A DNA stretch of 53,248 bases from Microcaldota archaeon (lineage in GTDB: Archaea > Micrarchaeota > Micrarchaeia > Micrarchaeales > CABMGC01). A program made the position numbers and the translations under genes. The stretch is taken from the NCBI GenBank assembly GCA_021797745.1, contig JAJZZD010000007.1, positions 1 to 53,248 on the forward strand, in the 5' to 3' direction. Below the pieces are notes generated by a model that saw only the letters and a program-made list of their open reading frames with translations, did no database searches and was not told where the DNA came from. Below are positions 15,917 to 24,173 of the stretch, piece after piece (the stretch's first letter is position 1; every line of letters begins with the position of its first letter).

Positions 15917-16909
15917 ATGCCAGAACACTACATAAAAATCAGCAAATTGGTAAAGAGGTTCGGAGACCTCGTTGCTGTGAACGATGTAGACCTGGCCATA
16001 GAAAAAGGCGAAATATTCGGGCTTCTCGGTCCCAACGGTGCAGGCAAAACCACAATAATAAACATGCTTCTGACCCTGCTGACTCCTACTTCCGGGAAGA
16101 TATTCATAAATGGGATGGACATTTCGAAGAATCAGGAGAAGGCAAAACAGATGATGGGTCTTATGACCCAGGAAACCGTTGTTGAAGCTGATTTGACTGC
16201 AAGGCAAAATCTAGACCTGTTCGCGCATCTATATCACATACCTGAATCCCAGATATCCAATAGAGTAAAGGAGGCTCTCGACGAAGCAGAGCTTCAGAAA
16301 TTTGCCGACGTGAAAGCAGGTACGTTTTCGGGAGGAATGCAGAGAAGGCTAGGACTTGTGCGCGCCATGATACAAGAGCCGCCTATACTCGTGCTCGATG
16401 AGCCGACAACAGGACTTGACGTACAGAACCGAAACACGATGTGGGGCAGACTGAGAAACCTGAATAAGGAAGGCACTACTATACTGCTTACGACGCAGTA
16501 TCTTGAAGAGGCGGACGAGCTATGCGACAGACTGGCCATAATAGACCACGGAAAGATAATAGCGCTTGGTACTCCATCGGAAATAAAAAGGATAGCGGGT
16601 TCGGGAAAGGTTCTGGAGATAATAGTGAAACCCGATGACGTTTCGCATGTCGTTTCGTTTTTAAAGTCAAAATTCAATCTTATCGCAAATGCAAAGGGCG
16701 ACAGGATAACTGCCGCACTGGACAAGAGCATAGGAACTGAGTTCACAAAGATATCCGCTGCTCTCGACCGCGAGCATGTGGAAGTTCTTTCTATAGGCGC
16801 GCACCTGCCCACGCTAGATGATGTTTTCATGAAACTGACCGGTACTGGGCTCAGGGACACGTCCGGCGAAATGCAGGGAGGACGGGCAAACATAAGGTGG
16901 AGACGATGA
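15917..16909 (+). CDS. ABC exporter ATPase (DrrA/CcmA-like)
   Basis: This 330-aa ATPase has Walker A GPNGAGKTT, Q-loop LMTQETVVEAD, signature FSGGMQRRLG, Walker B ILVLDEPTTGLD and a switch region LLTTQYLEEAD where the usual switch His is Gln, as in DrrA proteins. A C-terminal domain of about 100 aa with THxPTLDDVFMKLTG is also DrrA-like. The ATG at 15917 is preferred over an in-frame TTG at 15899. It overlaps the permease gene by ATGA. Drug or lipid efflux is inferred. Confidence 0.93.
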   Translation: MPEHYIKISKLVKRFGDLVAVNDVDLAIEKGEIFGLLGPNGAGKTTIINMLLTLLTPTSGKIFINGMDISKNQEKAKQMMGLMTQETVVEADLTARQNLDLFAHLYHIPESQISNRVKEALDEAELQKFADVKAGTFSGGMQRRLGLVRAMIQEPPILVLDEPTTGLDVQNRNTMWGRLRNLNKEGTTILLTTQYLEEADELCDRLAIIDHGKIIALGTPSEIKRIAGSGKVLEIIVKPDDVSHVVSFLKSKFNLIANAKGDRITAALDKSIGTEFTKISAALDREHVEVLSIGAHLPTLDDVFMKLTGTGLRDTSGEMQGGRANIRWRR

Positions 16910-18036
16910 GCCTTTTGAAGGATTCCATAACGCTGTACAACAGGGAAATGATGATATTCAGGGCCAACATCAGGTCTAATTTCATGAGAACCGCAATATT
17001 TCCCATTGTTCTGCTCGTATTTTTCAGCTTCCTTGGAGCATCCATATCGAACATACCAGTCGCAATAGTGAATTACGCAAACAACATGCAATCTGTGCAG
17101 TTCATAAATTCGCTTACTTCGCAGAGCCTCATGGAAATCTATGCGGTAACAAACTCCAACCAGGCACTTCAGCTGTTATCGAATGGCCAGGTAGATTTTG
17201 TCATAGAAATACTGCCGGATTTTCCCGCAGCGCCTGGCACTTCTTCGGTGCAGGTTTATTACAACAACGTGCAGCTTAGCGTGACGTCAGCAATACTTCC
17301 GGCAATACAGAGCGATGCCGCAAAATTCTCCGGAACGAGCAGCGTATTGATGGAGCCATTTGCCCAGCTTTCAAGTGTTAATGGCAATGCCGCTTCGGTA
17401 GCAACGCCAGTTACCGGCGCGAATGGCAACTACGAAGACTTTTTGTTTTCCGGTGTAATCGGAATGATTCTGGTATTCAGCGCGCTGTTCGGAGCTGGAC
17501 TGTCGATAATGACTGACAGACAGGCTGGCAACATCAAGTCGTTTCTCATAACCCCTATAAACAAATCGGCCATACTGCTGGGCAGGGTGGGCTCCAGCGC
17601 CGTGCAGGCCATCTTTTCAATATTCATAGTTATTGCAATAGGGCTTCTGCTCGGGAATACTATAGCGATGGGTATTGTGGGAGTTTTTTGGATAGTTGTC
17701 TTGGGAGTTTTGCTTGCGATAAGCATGACCTCAATATCGCTGATAATAGCGTCCAGGCTGAAAAACCTGCAGGCGTTCCAGATATTCGGCCAGGCGACTG
17801 CTCTGCCTCTGTGGTTCATATCCGGCGGGCTGTTCCCTGTTACGAGCTTCCCGCAGATCCTGCAGATAATAAGCGTATTCGACCCGCTAACATACGCAAT
17901 CAACGGTTTTAGGTATGTTGTATTGGAGGGCATTTATCCGCTGGGCAGTTTAATCACCGACATAACAGTATTGGCTGTTTTCGCAGCAGTAACCACATTC
18001 ATAAGCGTAAAGGTCTTCAAGAGCACTATAGATTGA
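16906..18036 (+). CDS. ABC-2 type exporter permease (DrrB-like)
   Basis: This 376-aa protein has one N-terminal membrane helix (about 30-50), an external domain of about 140 aa and then five helices with the ABC-2 motif region GGLFPVTSFPQILQIISVFDP. That architecture matches MDR-type ABC-2 permeases. The start at the ATG at 16906 overlaps the ATPase stop (ATGA), supporting translational coupling. It forms a homodimeric channel with the ATPase by inference. The secreted protein gene follows after 46 nt. Confidence 0.9.
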   Translation: MSLLKDSITLYNREMMIFRANIRSNFMRTAIFPIVLLVFFSFLGASISNIPVAIVNYANNMQSVQFINSLTSQSLMEIYAVTNSNQALQLLSNGQVDFVIEILPDFPAAPGTSSVQVYYNNVQLSVTSAILPAIQSDAAKFSGTSSVLMEPFAQLSSVNGNAASVATPVTGANGNYEDFLFSGVIGMILVFSALFGAGLSIMTDRQAGNIKSFLITPINKSAILLGRVGSSAVQAIFSIFIVIAIGLLLGNTIAMGIVGVFWIVVLGVLLAISMTSISLIIASRLKNLQAFQIFGQATALPLWFISGGLFPVTSFPQILQIISVFDPLTYAINGFRYVVLEGIYPLGSLITDITVLAVFAAVTTFISVKVFKSTID

Positions 18037-18082
18037 GACATGAATCATGCATTCAAAAAATTTAAGCTAAAACGGTGTAAAA

Positions 18083-19357
18083 ATGGAAATAAAAACAAGA
18101 ATTAAACTTGGCAGAAGCGGATATGGGAATAGGCGTGTTTTGCTTGCGCTAAGCTTTGCGCTGGGATTTGTCCTGATTTCTGGGCTGGCAGCCGCGCAGA
18201 ATTCTGCAACCTCCTTTGCAAATGTTTCAGTAACGCCGAATCCGGTAATCGCCGGAGGGAATGTGACTGTGCGTTTCCAACTGTACAACTCCCAGAACTT
18301 CTATCTTTTCGATGTTAATCTGCAGCCTACAGGCGGCTACCCGCTTTTCAATTTCTCCCCTCTGAGCAGCTATCACGCAGGCATCATGAACGCCGGTTTG
18401 AATAATGAATACTTCAATTACACGTTTCACATACCTAATTACACGCAATCGGGAACTTACACTATTAATTTCGTAGCGACTTACTCAGTACTTGGTTCTA
18501 CAGGAGGCGAAGTGGGGACTTCGACAATGCCGCTAAGTTTCTATGTGCAGAACAGGCCAGTGATCAAAACATCGCTCGCAAGCACGGCAACTGCACTTTA
18601 TTCAGGCTCTAACCAAACGCTAACGCTTGATGTAGAAAATACAGGATACGGAGTTGCAAGGAACATAAGCGTCGTGCTGAAAGCAGGAAACGGAATAAGC
18701 CTGCAAAGCCCGGTTACTAAGTTTTTCATTGCCAACCTTTCACAGAATAAAACTGCAACAGAGCAAATACTCGTGGCCGCTAAGAATGCAAGTACTGCAA
18801 ACATAACCGCCAACGTAACCTATTACTCTTCGAATTTCAATAACAAGTTTTCAAGCAGTCAGAACCTAAGTTTGAGCGTTGCTCCTTCGGCGAAGTTCAC
18901 GGTAGTATCGGAGTCCTCTTCTGTAATGCCCGGTTCTACCGACATGCCTGTCGTTTTCACTATACTCAACTCAGGAAACAGCGAAGCTGACGGTGTGTCG
19001 CTAAGCCTTCAAACAACATATCCTATAACTCCTGTGGCAGGCACATACTACATAAGCAAGCTGCTTCCAGGAGAATCTGCTAATGTAACTTTCTTGGTCA
19101 GCGCCGATTCTGCTGGCATTCCTGGAAACTACCCGGTTACGATATATGAACAGTGGAAGCAGCCTAATGCTGCAGTGAATCAGCTCTTTGAAAGCTCAAG
19201 CAATTATCAAACTGCTGTAGTGAATTACGGTGGAAACGAAACGCTAGAAGAGATCGCAATACTGGTAATATTGGCGTTGATTGCCGTGTTTGTAGCTAAG
19301 AAAAGGAATATGCTGCACAAAAAAAATAGGCGTTTTGTGGGTATAAACGCGACTTAG
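18083..19357 (+). CDS. Secreted, membrane-anchored COG1361/CARDB-like surface protein
   Basis: This 424-aa protein has an N-terminal signal peptide (LLALSFALGFVLISGLAAA, cut near residue 40), three beta-sandwich repeats of the CARDB/COG1361 kind (VSVTPNPVIAGGNVTVRFQL, LDVENTGYGVARNISVVL and FTILNSGNSEADGVSLSL), many N-glycosylation sequons and a C-terminal membrane helix (IAILVILALIAVFVAKK) with basic residues after it. A GGTG ribosome site lies 6 nt before the ATG. Being in the PadR-ABC operon, it may be an external partner of the exporter. Confidence 0.85.
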   Translation: MEIKTRIKLGRSGYGNRRVLLALSFALGFVLISGLAAAQNSATSFANVSVTPNPVIAGGNVTVRFQLYNSQNFYLFDVNLQPTGGYPLFNFSPLSSYHAGIMNAGLNNEYFNYTFHIPNYTQSGTYTINFVATYSVLGSTGGEVGTSTMPLSFYVQNRPVIKTSLASTATALYSGSNQTLTLDVENTGYGVARNISVVLKAGNGISLQSPVTKFFIANLSQNKTATEQILVAAKNASTANITANVTYYSSNFNNKFSSSQNLSLSVAPSAKFTVVSESSSVMPGSTDMPVVFTILNSGNSEADGVSLSLQTTYPITPVAGTYYISKLLPGESANVTFLVSADSAGIPGNYPVTIYEQWKQPNAAVNQLFESSSNYQTAVVNYGGNETLEEIAILVILALIAVFVAKKRNMLHKKNRRFVGINAT

Positions 19358-19491
19358 TCTTTTTCGTCAGCGTAGACTACTCTCCAAACATTATGGCCCT
19401 CCTGAAGCCATTTTACGGGTCTTTTCTCATTCTTTTTACGCTCTTCTTCTAACGGCCTTTTGTTTTCAAAGAATTTATCGAACCAGCTCAT
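19354..19491 (-). CDS. 45-aa charged small protein
   Basis: The minus strand encodes MSWFDKFFENKRPLEEERKK followed by NEKRPVKWLQEGHNVWR and an acidic end. Composition and helix pattern are strongly protein-like. Its TAA overlaps the stop of the convergent surface-protein gene. A TATA box (TTTATATG, about 19525) lies at a workable distance, giving a short leader. The function is unknown. Confidence 0.6.
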   Translation of the reverse strand: MSWFDKFFENKRPLEEERKKNEKRPVKWLQEGHNVWRVVYADEKD

Positions 19492-19536
19492 AAAGTCGCC
19501 TTTTGTATTTTGCTAACTAATTACATATAAATAGAA

Positions 19537-19578
19537 GGCGCGCAGCGTAGGGTGGGGAACAAAGTGTGCCCGCGCGTC
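19537..19578 (+). ncRNA. 42-nt G-rich-loop hairpin, copy 1
   Basis: GGCGCGC pairs with GCGCGTC (one G-U), then after a small internal loop (AG/CCC) CGTA pairs with TGTG using G-U wobbles, closing the 15-nt loop GGGTGGGGAACAAAG. It is the same length and architecture as copy 2 at 19966. Differences lie in the 3' halves and keep pairing through wobble, which suggests a functional RNA, although a protein-binding DNA site is possible. A plus-strand TATA-like ATATAAATA lies just upstream (19525-19533). Confidence 0.5.
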
Positions 19579-19751
19579 ATCAGCATAATTACATCGACAA
19601 TATTGATTTTATTGATTTTATACATGGTAAATGCCTCGTCATCCCGCCATATTGCCTACATTTATTGGTGATTTCTAGATATATATACCCTATTAATTAT
19701 TGCAATTTGTTTAAACCTTTTAGGTATTTTGTAACGTTGTCCTTTTGCAGC

Positions 19752-19922
19752 CTATTTCCTGAATTCAAATGCCTTCCGCCTTTTGTAAACATAATGGCTT
19801 TCGCATGTCGAATAATCGTCTGCGCAGTTTTCAAGCACAGAGCTTTGCAGACCGCTGTCTGCACCCGGATCGCCGCCATTATCCTGCTCAGTAACTACTA
19901 CAAATCCATAATCGCCGCTCAT
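19752..19922 (-). CDS. Possible 56-aa acidic protein between the two hairpins
   Basis: The minus-strand ATG at 19922 opens a 56-codon frame starting MSGDYGFVVVTEQDNGGDPG and ending VYKRRKAFEFRK. It is rich in D/G/S with a basic tail, unlike the Ile/Cys/His-rich readings of the other frames here. No clear ribosome site is visible; AT-rich sequence upstream could hold a promoter. It lies between two direct copies of the 42-nt hairpin. Function unknown. Confidence 0.35.
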   Translation of the reverse strand: MSGDYGFVVVTEQDNGGDPGADSGLQSSVLENCADDYSTCESHYVYKRRKAFEFRK

Positions 19923-19965
19923 GTTTCCACTCTCTGGAGCATATTAATCAAAAGAATGAGTGAAT

Positions 19966-20007
19966 GGCGCGCAGCGTAGGGTGGGGAACAAAATACGGCC
20001 GCGCGCC
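19966..20007 (+). ncRNA. 42-nt G-rich-loop hairpin, copy 2
   Basis: GGCGCGC pairs perfectly with GCGCGCC, and CGTA pairs with TACG inside an AG/GCC internal loop, closing the loop GGGTGGGGAACAAAA. The first 27 nt are identical to copy 1 and both are followed by ATCAGC. With copy 1 it brackets about 390 bp. The following 350 bp to the next gene hold a related GTGTGGGGAATGGCGGG at about 20050, a small hairpin at 20111 and an AT-rich promoter region, but no convincing gene. Confidence 0.5.
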
Positions 20008-20110
20008 ATCAGCGTTGTTGCACGTGTTACGTATGCTATTTGTGTTACGTGTGGGGAATGGCGGGAAAGAGTGAAGCAGGGGTCTTGCAGTATTGGTAAT
20101 CTTTTTGATG

Positions 20111-20126
20111 TTGTGGGTGGGCACAA
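20111..20126 (+). other. Small hairpin with GGTGGG loop
   Basis: TTGTG and CACAA form a 5-bp stem around GGTGGG, and the sequence continues AAGAATAAAC. It looks like a reduced relative of the 42-nt elements nearby (GGGTGGG then ACAAA), but it is short and could be chance. Confidence 0.25.
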
Positions 20127-20356
20127 AGAATAAACAGCATACACTCCTATTGCACTCGCTCTCATTATCCCGCCATCTACTTATATTATAACTTAGCTTA
20201 TATTTAGCGATAGCGTAATTTATCAAATCTATTTTATTAGCGCACTGAAGATAATCATTTAAAAAGTTGTAAACCCAAGTAAATTTATATAGTATATCCT
20301 ATAAAACAATCGCGAAAATTCAAAAAGCTTATTAATTTATAGTAATAGTATATATT

Positions 20357-21892
20357 ATGGAAATTCCTGATAAGGTAAAATCAACCTTAAAGCGTCTGAA
20401 AGAAGCACATGGCAATCATTACCTGCGCTTGGCAGCAGTTGGCAATCACTACTACGTTTCTGAATACACCGTGCACTATGATAAACTTTCGAAAAAGAAC
20501 CGTGTCACGGTGAAATACCTAGGCAGAATAATAACGAGCGGTGAATTCATACCCGCATCTAAAAAGTCTCGTTTAAACGCAGATGTCACGTCAACGCTTT
20601 CCGAACCTGTCAAAACTGCAGCAGAGCGGCTTAGAAATCAGCATAACAAAATTTACATAATGCCCATTAATAAAAAGGCATATGTCTATGCCATTCGACC
20701 GAATGCACAGCCCAAATATATCGGGGTCATAGAAGAAGACGGAACCTACGTCGGGGAAAACATAGAGACTAAAGAAGTCGAAGAGAAAGATTTTGCTGAA
20801 GCCAAATTCAAAAAATACGACGAACGTATTTTAACAGTACTCAGCATGAACAGCAGAGCGTCTATCCCGTTTATAGCAAAAAAGGTAGGATTGAGCAGTT
20901 CGTCTACTGCTTACCGGATAAAGAAGCTAGAAGACAAATACGATATCAAATATTCGCTGGATCTGAGAATAGGCGCGGGATTAGGATATCTGGAATTTGC
21001 AATTTTCGTTAAATTTAAGGATAAAATGCCGCCACTTGAAGAAATCAAAAATCAACTAACTAAGGATTCAAGGGTGCAGCTCGTTGCGACATTAAACGGA
21101 GCATATGATTTATTCATATATTATGTTACTGAAACTGCATATACTCGAATGACCGGAGCATTAGAAGTCGTCAATAAAATTTATGAAACAACGCAGAATG
21201 CGCTTGCAAAATATAGCGCGGAATGGCTCGTTACGCCATTTTCTAGATCGTACGGCCTTGCCCCGCTTCGAGATACATTTTTCGACCTTTTGAAAAACAA
21301 AGTTTGGTCTAAATCAAAAGACTTCCCAAAACCAATTCCTGGCCAAATAACAAAAAGAGAATATGTTGTGCTAAAAGAGCTATATTCAAATAGCAAGGCA
21401 GATTTTACAAGTATCGATGAAAAGTACGGATTTGACAAAGGAGCTTCATATTACACCTATTCAAAACTGAAAGAAAAAAAGATAATTAATTTTGCCACAA
21501 TAAACATACAAAAACCTCCAATAAAATATATTGCAATTATTTATTTGACTCAAACGAATATTGCAGAATTCCTTACGAGCAGAGAGGTCCTATTAGCCAG
21601 CATAATTGAAAATATGGATTACCCAATAAACAAATACCTACTTGTCGGAGATGTTCTGACTCCTCAAGGAATTACGTTCGTACTTCCGGTCATTCGTGAT
21701 CAAGAATTATCAGATATAGAAAGCTTTCTCAGCAGGATAAAAGGTACTGTACCGCAAACATCAATTATTAAACAATTATTAATAGGAAACTTCGCTTATA
21801 TCAGACAAGATAATAAGTATACCCGGATGTACGACACACTCGTAAGCGAGTATAAGCATCCAATCGAAAAATTAGAAAATTACGAGCAATAA
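20357..21892 (+). CDS. Large Lrp/AsnC-like regulator with extra N- and C-terminal domains
   Basis: This is a 511-aa protein. Residues about 150-200 form an AsnC-type helix-turn-helix (YDERILTVLSMNSRASIPFI then AKKVGLSSSSTAYRIKKLED), followed by a RAM-like effector region (LEFAIFVKFKD...VATLNGAYDLFIYYV). A second winged-helix-like segment (ITKREYVVLKELYSN) begins near 335. The N-terminal 60 residues (YYVSEYTVHYDKLSKKNRVT then VKYLGRI) resemble the start of IS4/IS1634-type transposases. It is far longer than normal Lrp (about 150 aa). The upstream AT-rich region holds TATA-like sequences at 20281 and 20333. Target genes are unknown. Confidence 0.75.
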   Translation: MEIPDKVKSTLKRLKEAHGNHYLRLAAVGNHYYVSEYTVHYDKLSKKNRVTVKYLGRIITSGEFIPASKKSRLNADVTSTLSEPVKTAAERLRNQHNKIYIMPINKKAYVYAIRPNAQPKYIGVIEEDGTYVGENIETKEVEEKDFAEAKFKKYDERILTVLSMNSRASIPFIAKKVGLSSSSTAYRIKKLEDKYDIKYSLDLRIGAGLGYLEFAIFVKFKDKMPPLEEIKNQLTKDSRVQLVATLNGAYDLFIYYVTETAYTRMTGALEVVNKIYETTQNALAKYSAEWLVTPFSRSYGLAPLRDTFFDLLKNKVWSKSKDFPKPIPGQITKREYVVLKELYSNSKADFTSIDEKYGFDKGASYYTYSKLKEKKIINFATINIQKPPIKYIAIIYLTQTNIAEFLTSREVLLASIIENMDYPINKYLLVGDVLTPQGITFVLPVIRDQELSDIESFLSRIKGTVPQTSIIKQLLIGNFAYIRQDNKYTRMYDTLVSEYKHPIEKLENYEQ

Positions 21893-22136
21893 AATACTCC
21901 TATTAAAGGCGTGACAGCCTAAAAATCAGCAAACCATTAGCTCCAAACTACCGTAGTGCATTCAATTAAATTCTCCGAATATTTAGTCACTCTGGACGCA
22001 TTCAGTTTGTTCCTCCTAACATATTCTTACCAATTATACATAAAAATACAAGGTTTTTAAACCCTGCTGTGCTGCGCGTTACGTGATATATAATGGTAAA
22101 ATAACACGCAAAACACGGCATGATTTGCCTATGAAA
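21893..22136. other. Intergenic region between convergent genes
   Basis: This 244-bp AT-rich stretch separates the Lrp-like gene from the amidohydrolase stop. I see a weak AGGTTT/AAACCCT hairpin near 22050 that could act in termination, and no credible gene, repeat or RNA. Confidence 0.4.
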
Positions 22137-23501
22137 TCACGCGTAAAGCCCTATTTCCTTTACTGCCGCCATTACCGCTTTGTTGATCCTGCGCAGGTCG
22201 AGCGTCAAGAGCTTTCTGTCCCTTACTACGAGCCTCCCGTCTACTATCACATCTTTTATGTCTGTGTTCTTCGAAGCGTACACAAGGTAATTGTAGGGGT
22301 CGTAAATCGGGAAAGCATGCGGGCTTTCTATCGACATTATCACAATGTCTGCCTTCTTGCCAATCTTAATAGTTCCTATTTCGTTCTGCTGCTTCATCGC
22401 CCTGGCGCCATTCACTGTAGCAGCATCGAACGACAGCCTAGCGTTCATAAGAGTAGGGTCTTTGTTGATTCCCTTTTGCAGCAGCGAGGCGAATTTCATC
22501 ACCTCGAACATGTTGAGCAGATTACCAGAGGCTGACCCTTCTGTTCCCAAACCTACGTTCACGCCTTTTGTTATAGCCCTTGAAATCGAGCCTATGCCGC
22601 TTCCGAGCTTCAGGCTTGATAGCGGGCACGACGCTATAGATGCACCATTCGACCGCATCGAAATGAGGTCGCGTTCAGACACATATGTGCAATCGGCGCC
22701 TATCGTGTCCTTCAGCACCCCTAGCTTGTCAAGATAAGCGGCAACGCCGTTGCGCGTATACACGTTATACTTCCTGGATATTTCCCTTGCCTCTTCGCCG
22801 CTTCTTGCGACGTGCAGGGTGTTTATTATCCTGTGCGCATGCCCATATTCCTCGTTTAGCTCGTTTCTTTCCTGCTCAAGTTCCTTGAGCAGTTTGGGGC
22901 TGCAGTTGTAAGCTGAATGCGGCGAGGTTGCTATCCTTATCCTGCCTGCATCTTTTCCGTGAAACTTCCTCACAAATTCCCTTGTCTTTTTAATCGCCTG
23001 TTCCTTTGTCCAGTCGAACACAGTATGGCCTAGTACGCCCCGCATCCCGGAATTGAGCACAGCGTCGGCCTCGCTTCCCTTTTTGTCGTAAAAATACATC
23101 GAGACTACTGAAGTTGTCCCTGACATCAGCATTTCTGCGGCGCTGAGCGCGGCCCCGAGCTCGATGTGCTCAGGCTTGAGCTTCGCCTCAGCAGGCCAGA
23201 TCTTGTTCTTTAGCCATTCAGTAAGCGGCATGTCCTCCGCATAGCCCTTGAGCAGACCCATTCCCATGTGTGCATGTGCGTTCACAAGGCCAGGCATGAC
23301 TATGCAGTTTTTAGCATCTACAGTTTCTATCCTGCCTTTGTAAATTCCCCTGAGCGCCTTTTCCTTCCCTATCTTCTTTATCCTTCTGTCCTCGACAAGC
23401 AATGAGCTGTTTTCCACTATGCCGGCTTCTGTGACCACGTACCTTGCGTCCCTTATCAAAATGGCTTCCTGCTCGCCTGATTTTTTGTAGTAGTCGCGCA
23501 T
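22137..23501 (-). CDS. Amidohydrolase, MTA/SAH (5'-deoxyadenosine) deaminase family, altered active site
   Basis: This is a 454-aa TIM-barrel amidohydrolase of the TrzA/MtaD group. It keeps the metal motif HAH (H76, H78), SPHSAYNCSP (about 194-203) and the third metal His (H230). Three key positions differ from the family: the Glu three residues after H230 is Arg (HVAR, R233), the His of the AHC motif is Asp (D270 in GADCTY), and the metal Asp of GTDG is Glu (E321 in GTEGSAS). The canonical reaction is deamination of methylthioadenosine or S-adenosylhomocysteine; here activity may be lost or changed. Overall length and fold are intact. Confidence 0.82.
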   Translation of the reverse strand: MRDYYKKSGEQEAILIRDARYVVTEAGIVENSSLLVEDRRIKKIGKEKALRGIYKGRIETVDAKNCIVMPGLVNAHAHMGMGLLKGYAEDMPLTEWLKNKIWPAEAKLKPEHIELGAALSAAEMLMSGTTSVVSMYFYDKKGSEADAVLNSGMRGVLGHTVFDWTKEQAIKKTREFVRKFHGKDAGRIRIATSPHSAYNCSPKLLKELEQERNELNEEYGHAHRIINTLHVARSGEEAREISRKYNVYTRNGVAAYLDKLGVLKDTIGADCTYVSERDLISMRSNGASIASCPLSSLKLGSGIGSISRAITKGVNVGLGTEGSASGNLLNMFEVMKFASLLQKGINKDPTLMNARLSFDAATVNGARAMKQQNEIGTIKIGKKADIVIMSIESPHAFPIYDPYNYLVYASKNTDIKDVIVDGRLVVRDRKLLTLDLRRINKAVMAAVKEIGLYA

Positions 23502-23593
23502 TCAATGCCCTTTTCCGTATTTCCTGCTGCCGGTCCAAATCTATTTTACGTATACTTGTTTATATTTATGCCGTACCAACTTAATCTTGACTG

Positions 23594-24091
23594 ATGGCTA
23601 TGGTAACTATGCGGCGTTCGAAAGCGCAGTCTGCGTTGGAATACCTATCTACATATGCCATGACGATGCTCATTGTCGCTGTTGTTATAGCTGCAATATT
23701 TGCACTTGGGATACTGAATGCGGGCTCGTACGCTCCAAAGTATTGCACAGTAACCGGCTTCAACTGTATTGCATACCCTCTGGCCGCAAACGGCATGCTG
23801 TACCTAAACCTGCAGAATGTCGAGCCGTATACAGTGAACGTGACAGGCATAGGATGCAACGAGAACAACACTGTAACAAACATGCAGGCCCCGCCAGGCA
23901 ACCGCATACAATTGATAGTTAATGCCAACTACACATTCAGCACGCAGTGCTATGCGCTCCATGGCACGGCTTTCTCAGGAAGCATCGGCAGCATATTCAA
24001 AGGCTTCCTTTTGGTAAACTACACTAAACAGCAGGTGGGAATACCTACAATTGGCTTCGGTAACATAGAAACCAGCGTGTCGATAAAATAG
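23594..24091 (+). CDS. Class III signal-peptide (archaeal type IV pilin-like) protein
   Basis: This 165-aa protein has the class III signal peptide RRSKAQSALEYLSTYA with prepilin peptidase cleavage expected before QSALEY, followed by the hydrophobic assembly helix MTMLIVAVVIAAIFALGIL. The exported domain has four Cys (PKYC, FNC, GIGCNEN, TQCYA) conserved in the N-terminal part of the protein at 28390. TATA TTTATATTT at 23559-23567 lies about 30 nt upstream of the ATG. Internal ATGs at 23600 and 23609 are possible starts. Inferred to form pili or surface structures. Confidence 0.85.
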   Translation: MAMVTMRRSKAQSALEYLSTYAMTMLIVAVVIAAIFALGILNAGSYAPKYCTVTGFNCIAYPLAANGMLYLNLQNVEPYTVNVTGIGCNENNTVTNMQAPPGNRIQLIVNANYTFSTQCYALHGTAFSGSIGSIFKGFLLVNYTKQQVGIPTIGFGNIETSVSIK

Positions 24092-24137
24092 CCGGAGCGG
24101 ATTCATCGGTAGGCGCTCTTTTTATATACTTATTCGT

Positions 24138-24162
24138 ATCTAATCTTTCACGCTAATTAGAT
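24138..24162 (+). promoter_or_regulatory. Hairpin in the leader of the small zinc-protein gene
   Basis: ATCTAAT and ATTAGAT form a 7-bp inverted repeat with an 11-nt loop, between a TATA box (TTTTTATATAC, about 24118) and the ATG at 24174. It could be an operator or a leader hairpin. Confidence 0.35.
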
Positions 24163-24173
24163 TGCGGTGTTTT

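Noticed and set aside
16294-17091. 265-codon minus-strand frame opposite the ABC exporter genes
   Set aside because: Antisense shadow: both plus-strand genes have complete motif sets and the ATGA overlap.
19566-19979. 137-codon plus-strand frame between the two 42-nt hairpins
   Set aside because: The composition is rich in Cys, His, Ile, Tyr and Phe with no domain-like pattern, and it starts and stops inside the two hairpins. The minus-strand 56-aa frame has better coding character. Kept only as a remark.
19537-20007. CRISPR array or insertion sequence
   Set aside because: Only two copies about 429 bp apart, no regular spacers, no cas genes, no transposase in the interval and no target-site duplication.
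22083-22535. 150-codon plus-strand frame opposite the amidohydrolase
   Set aside because: It is the antisense shadow of a well-supported enzyme gene.
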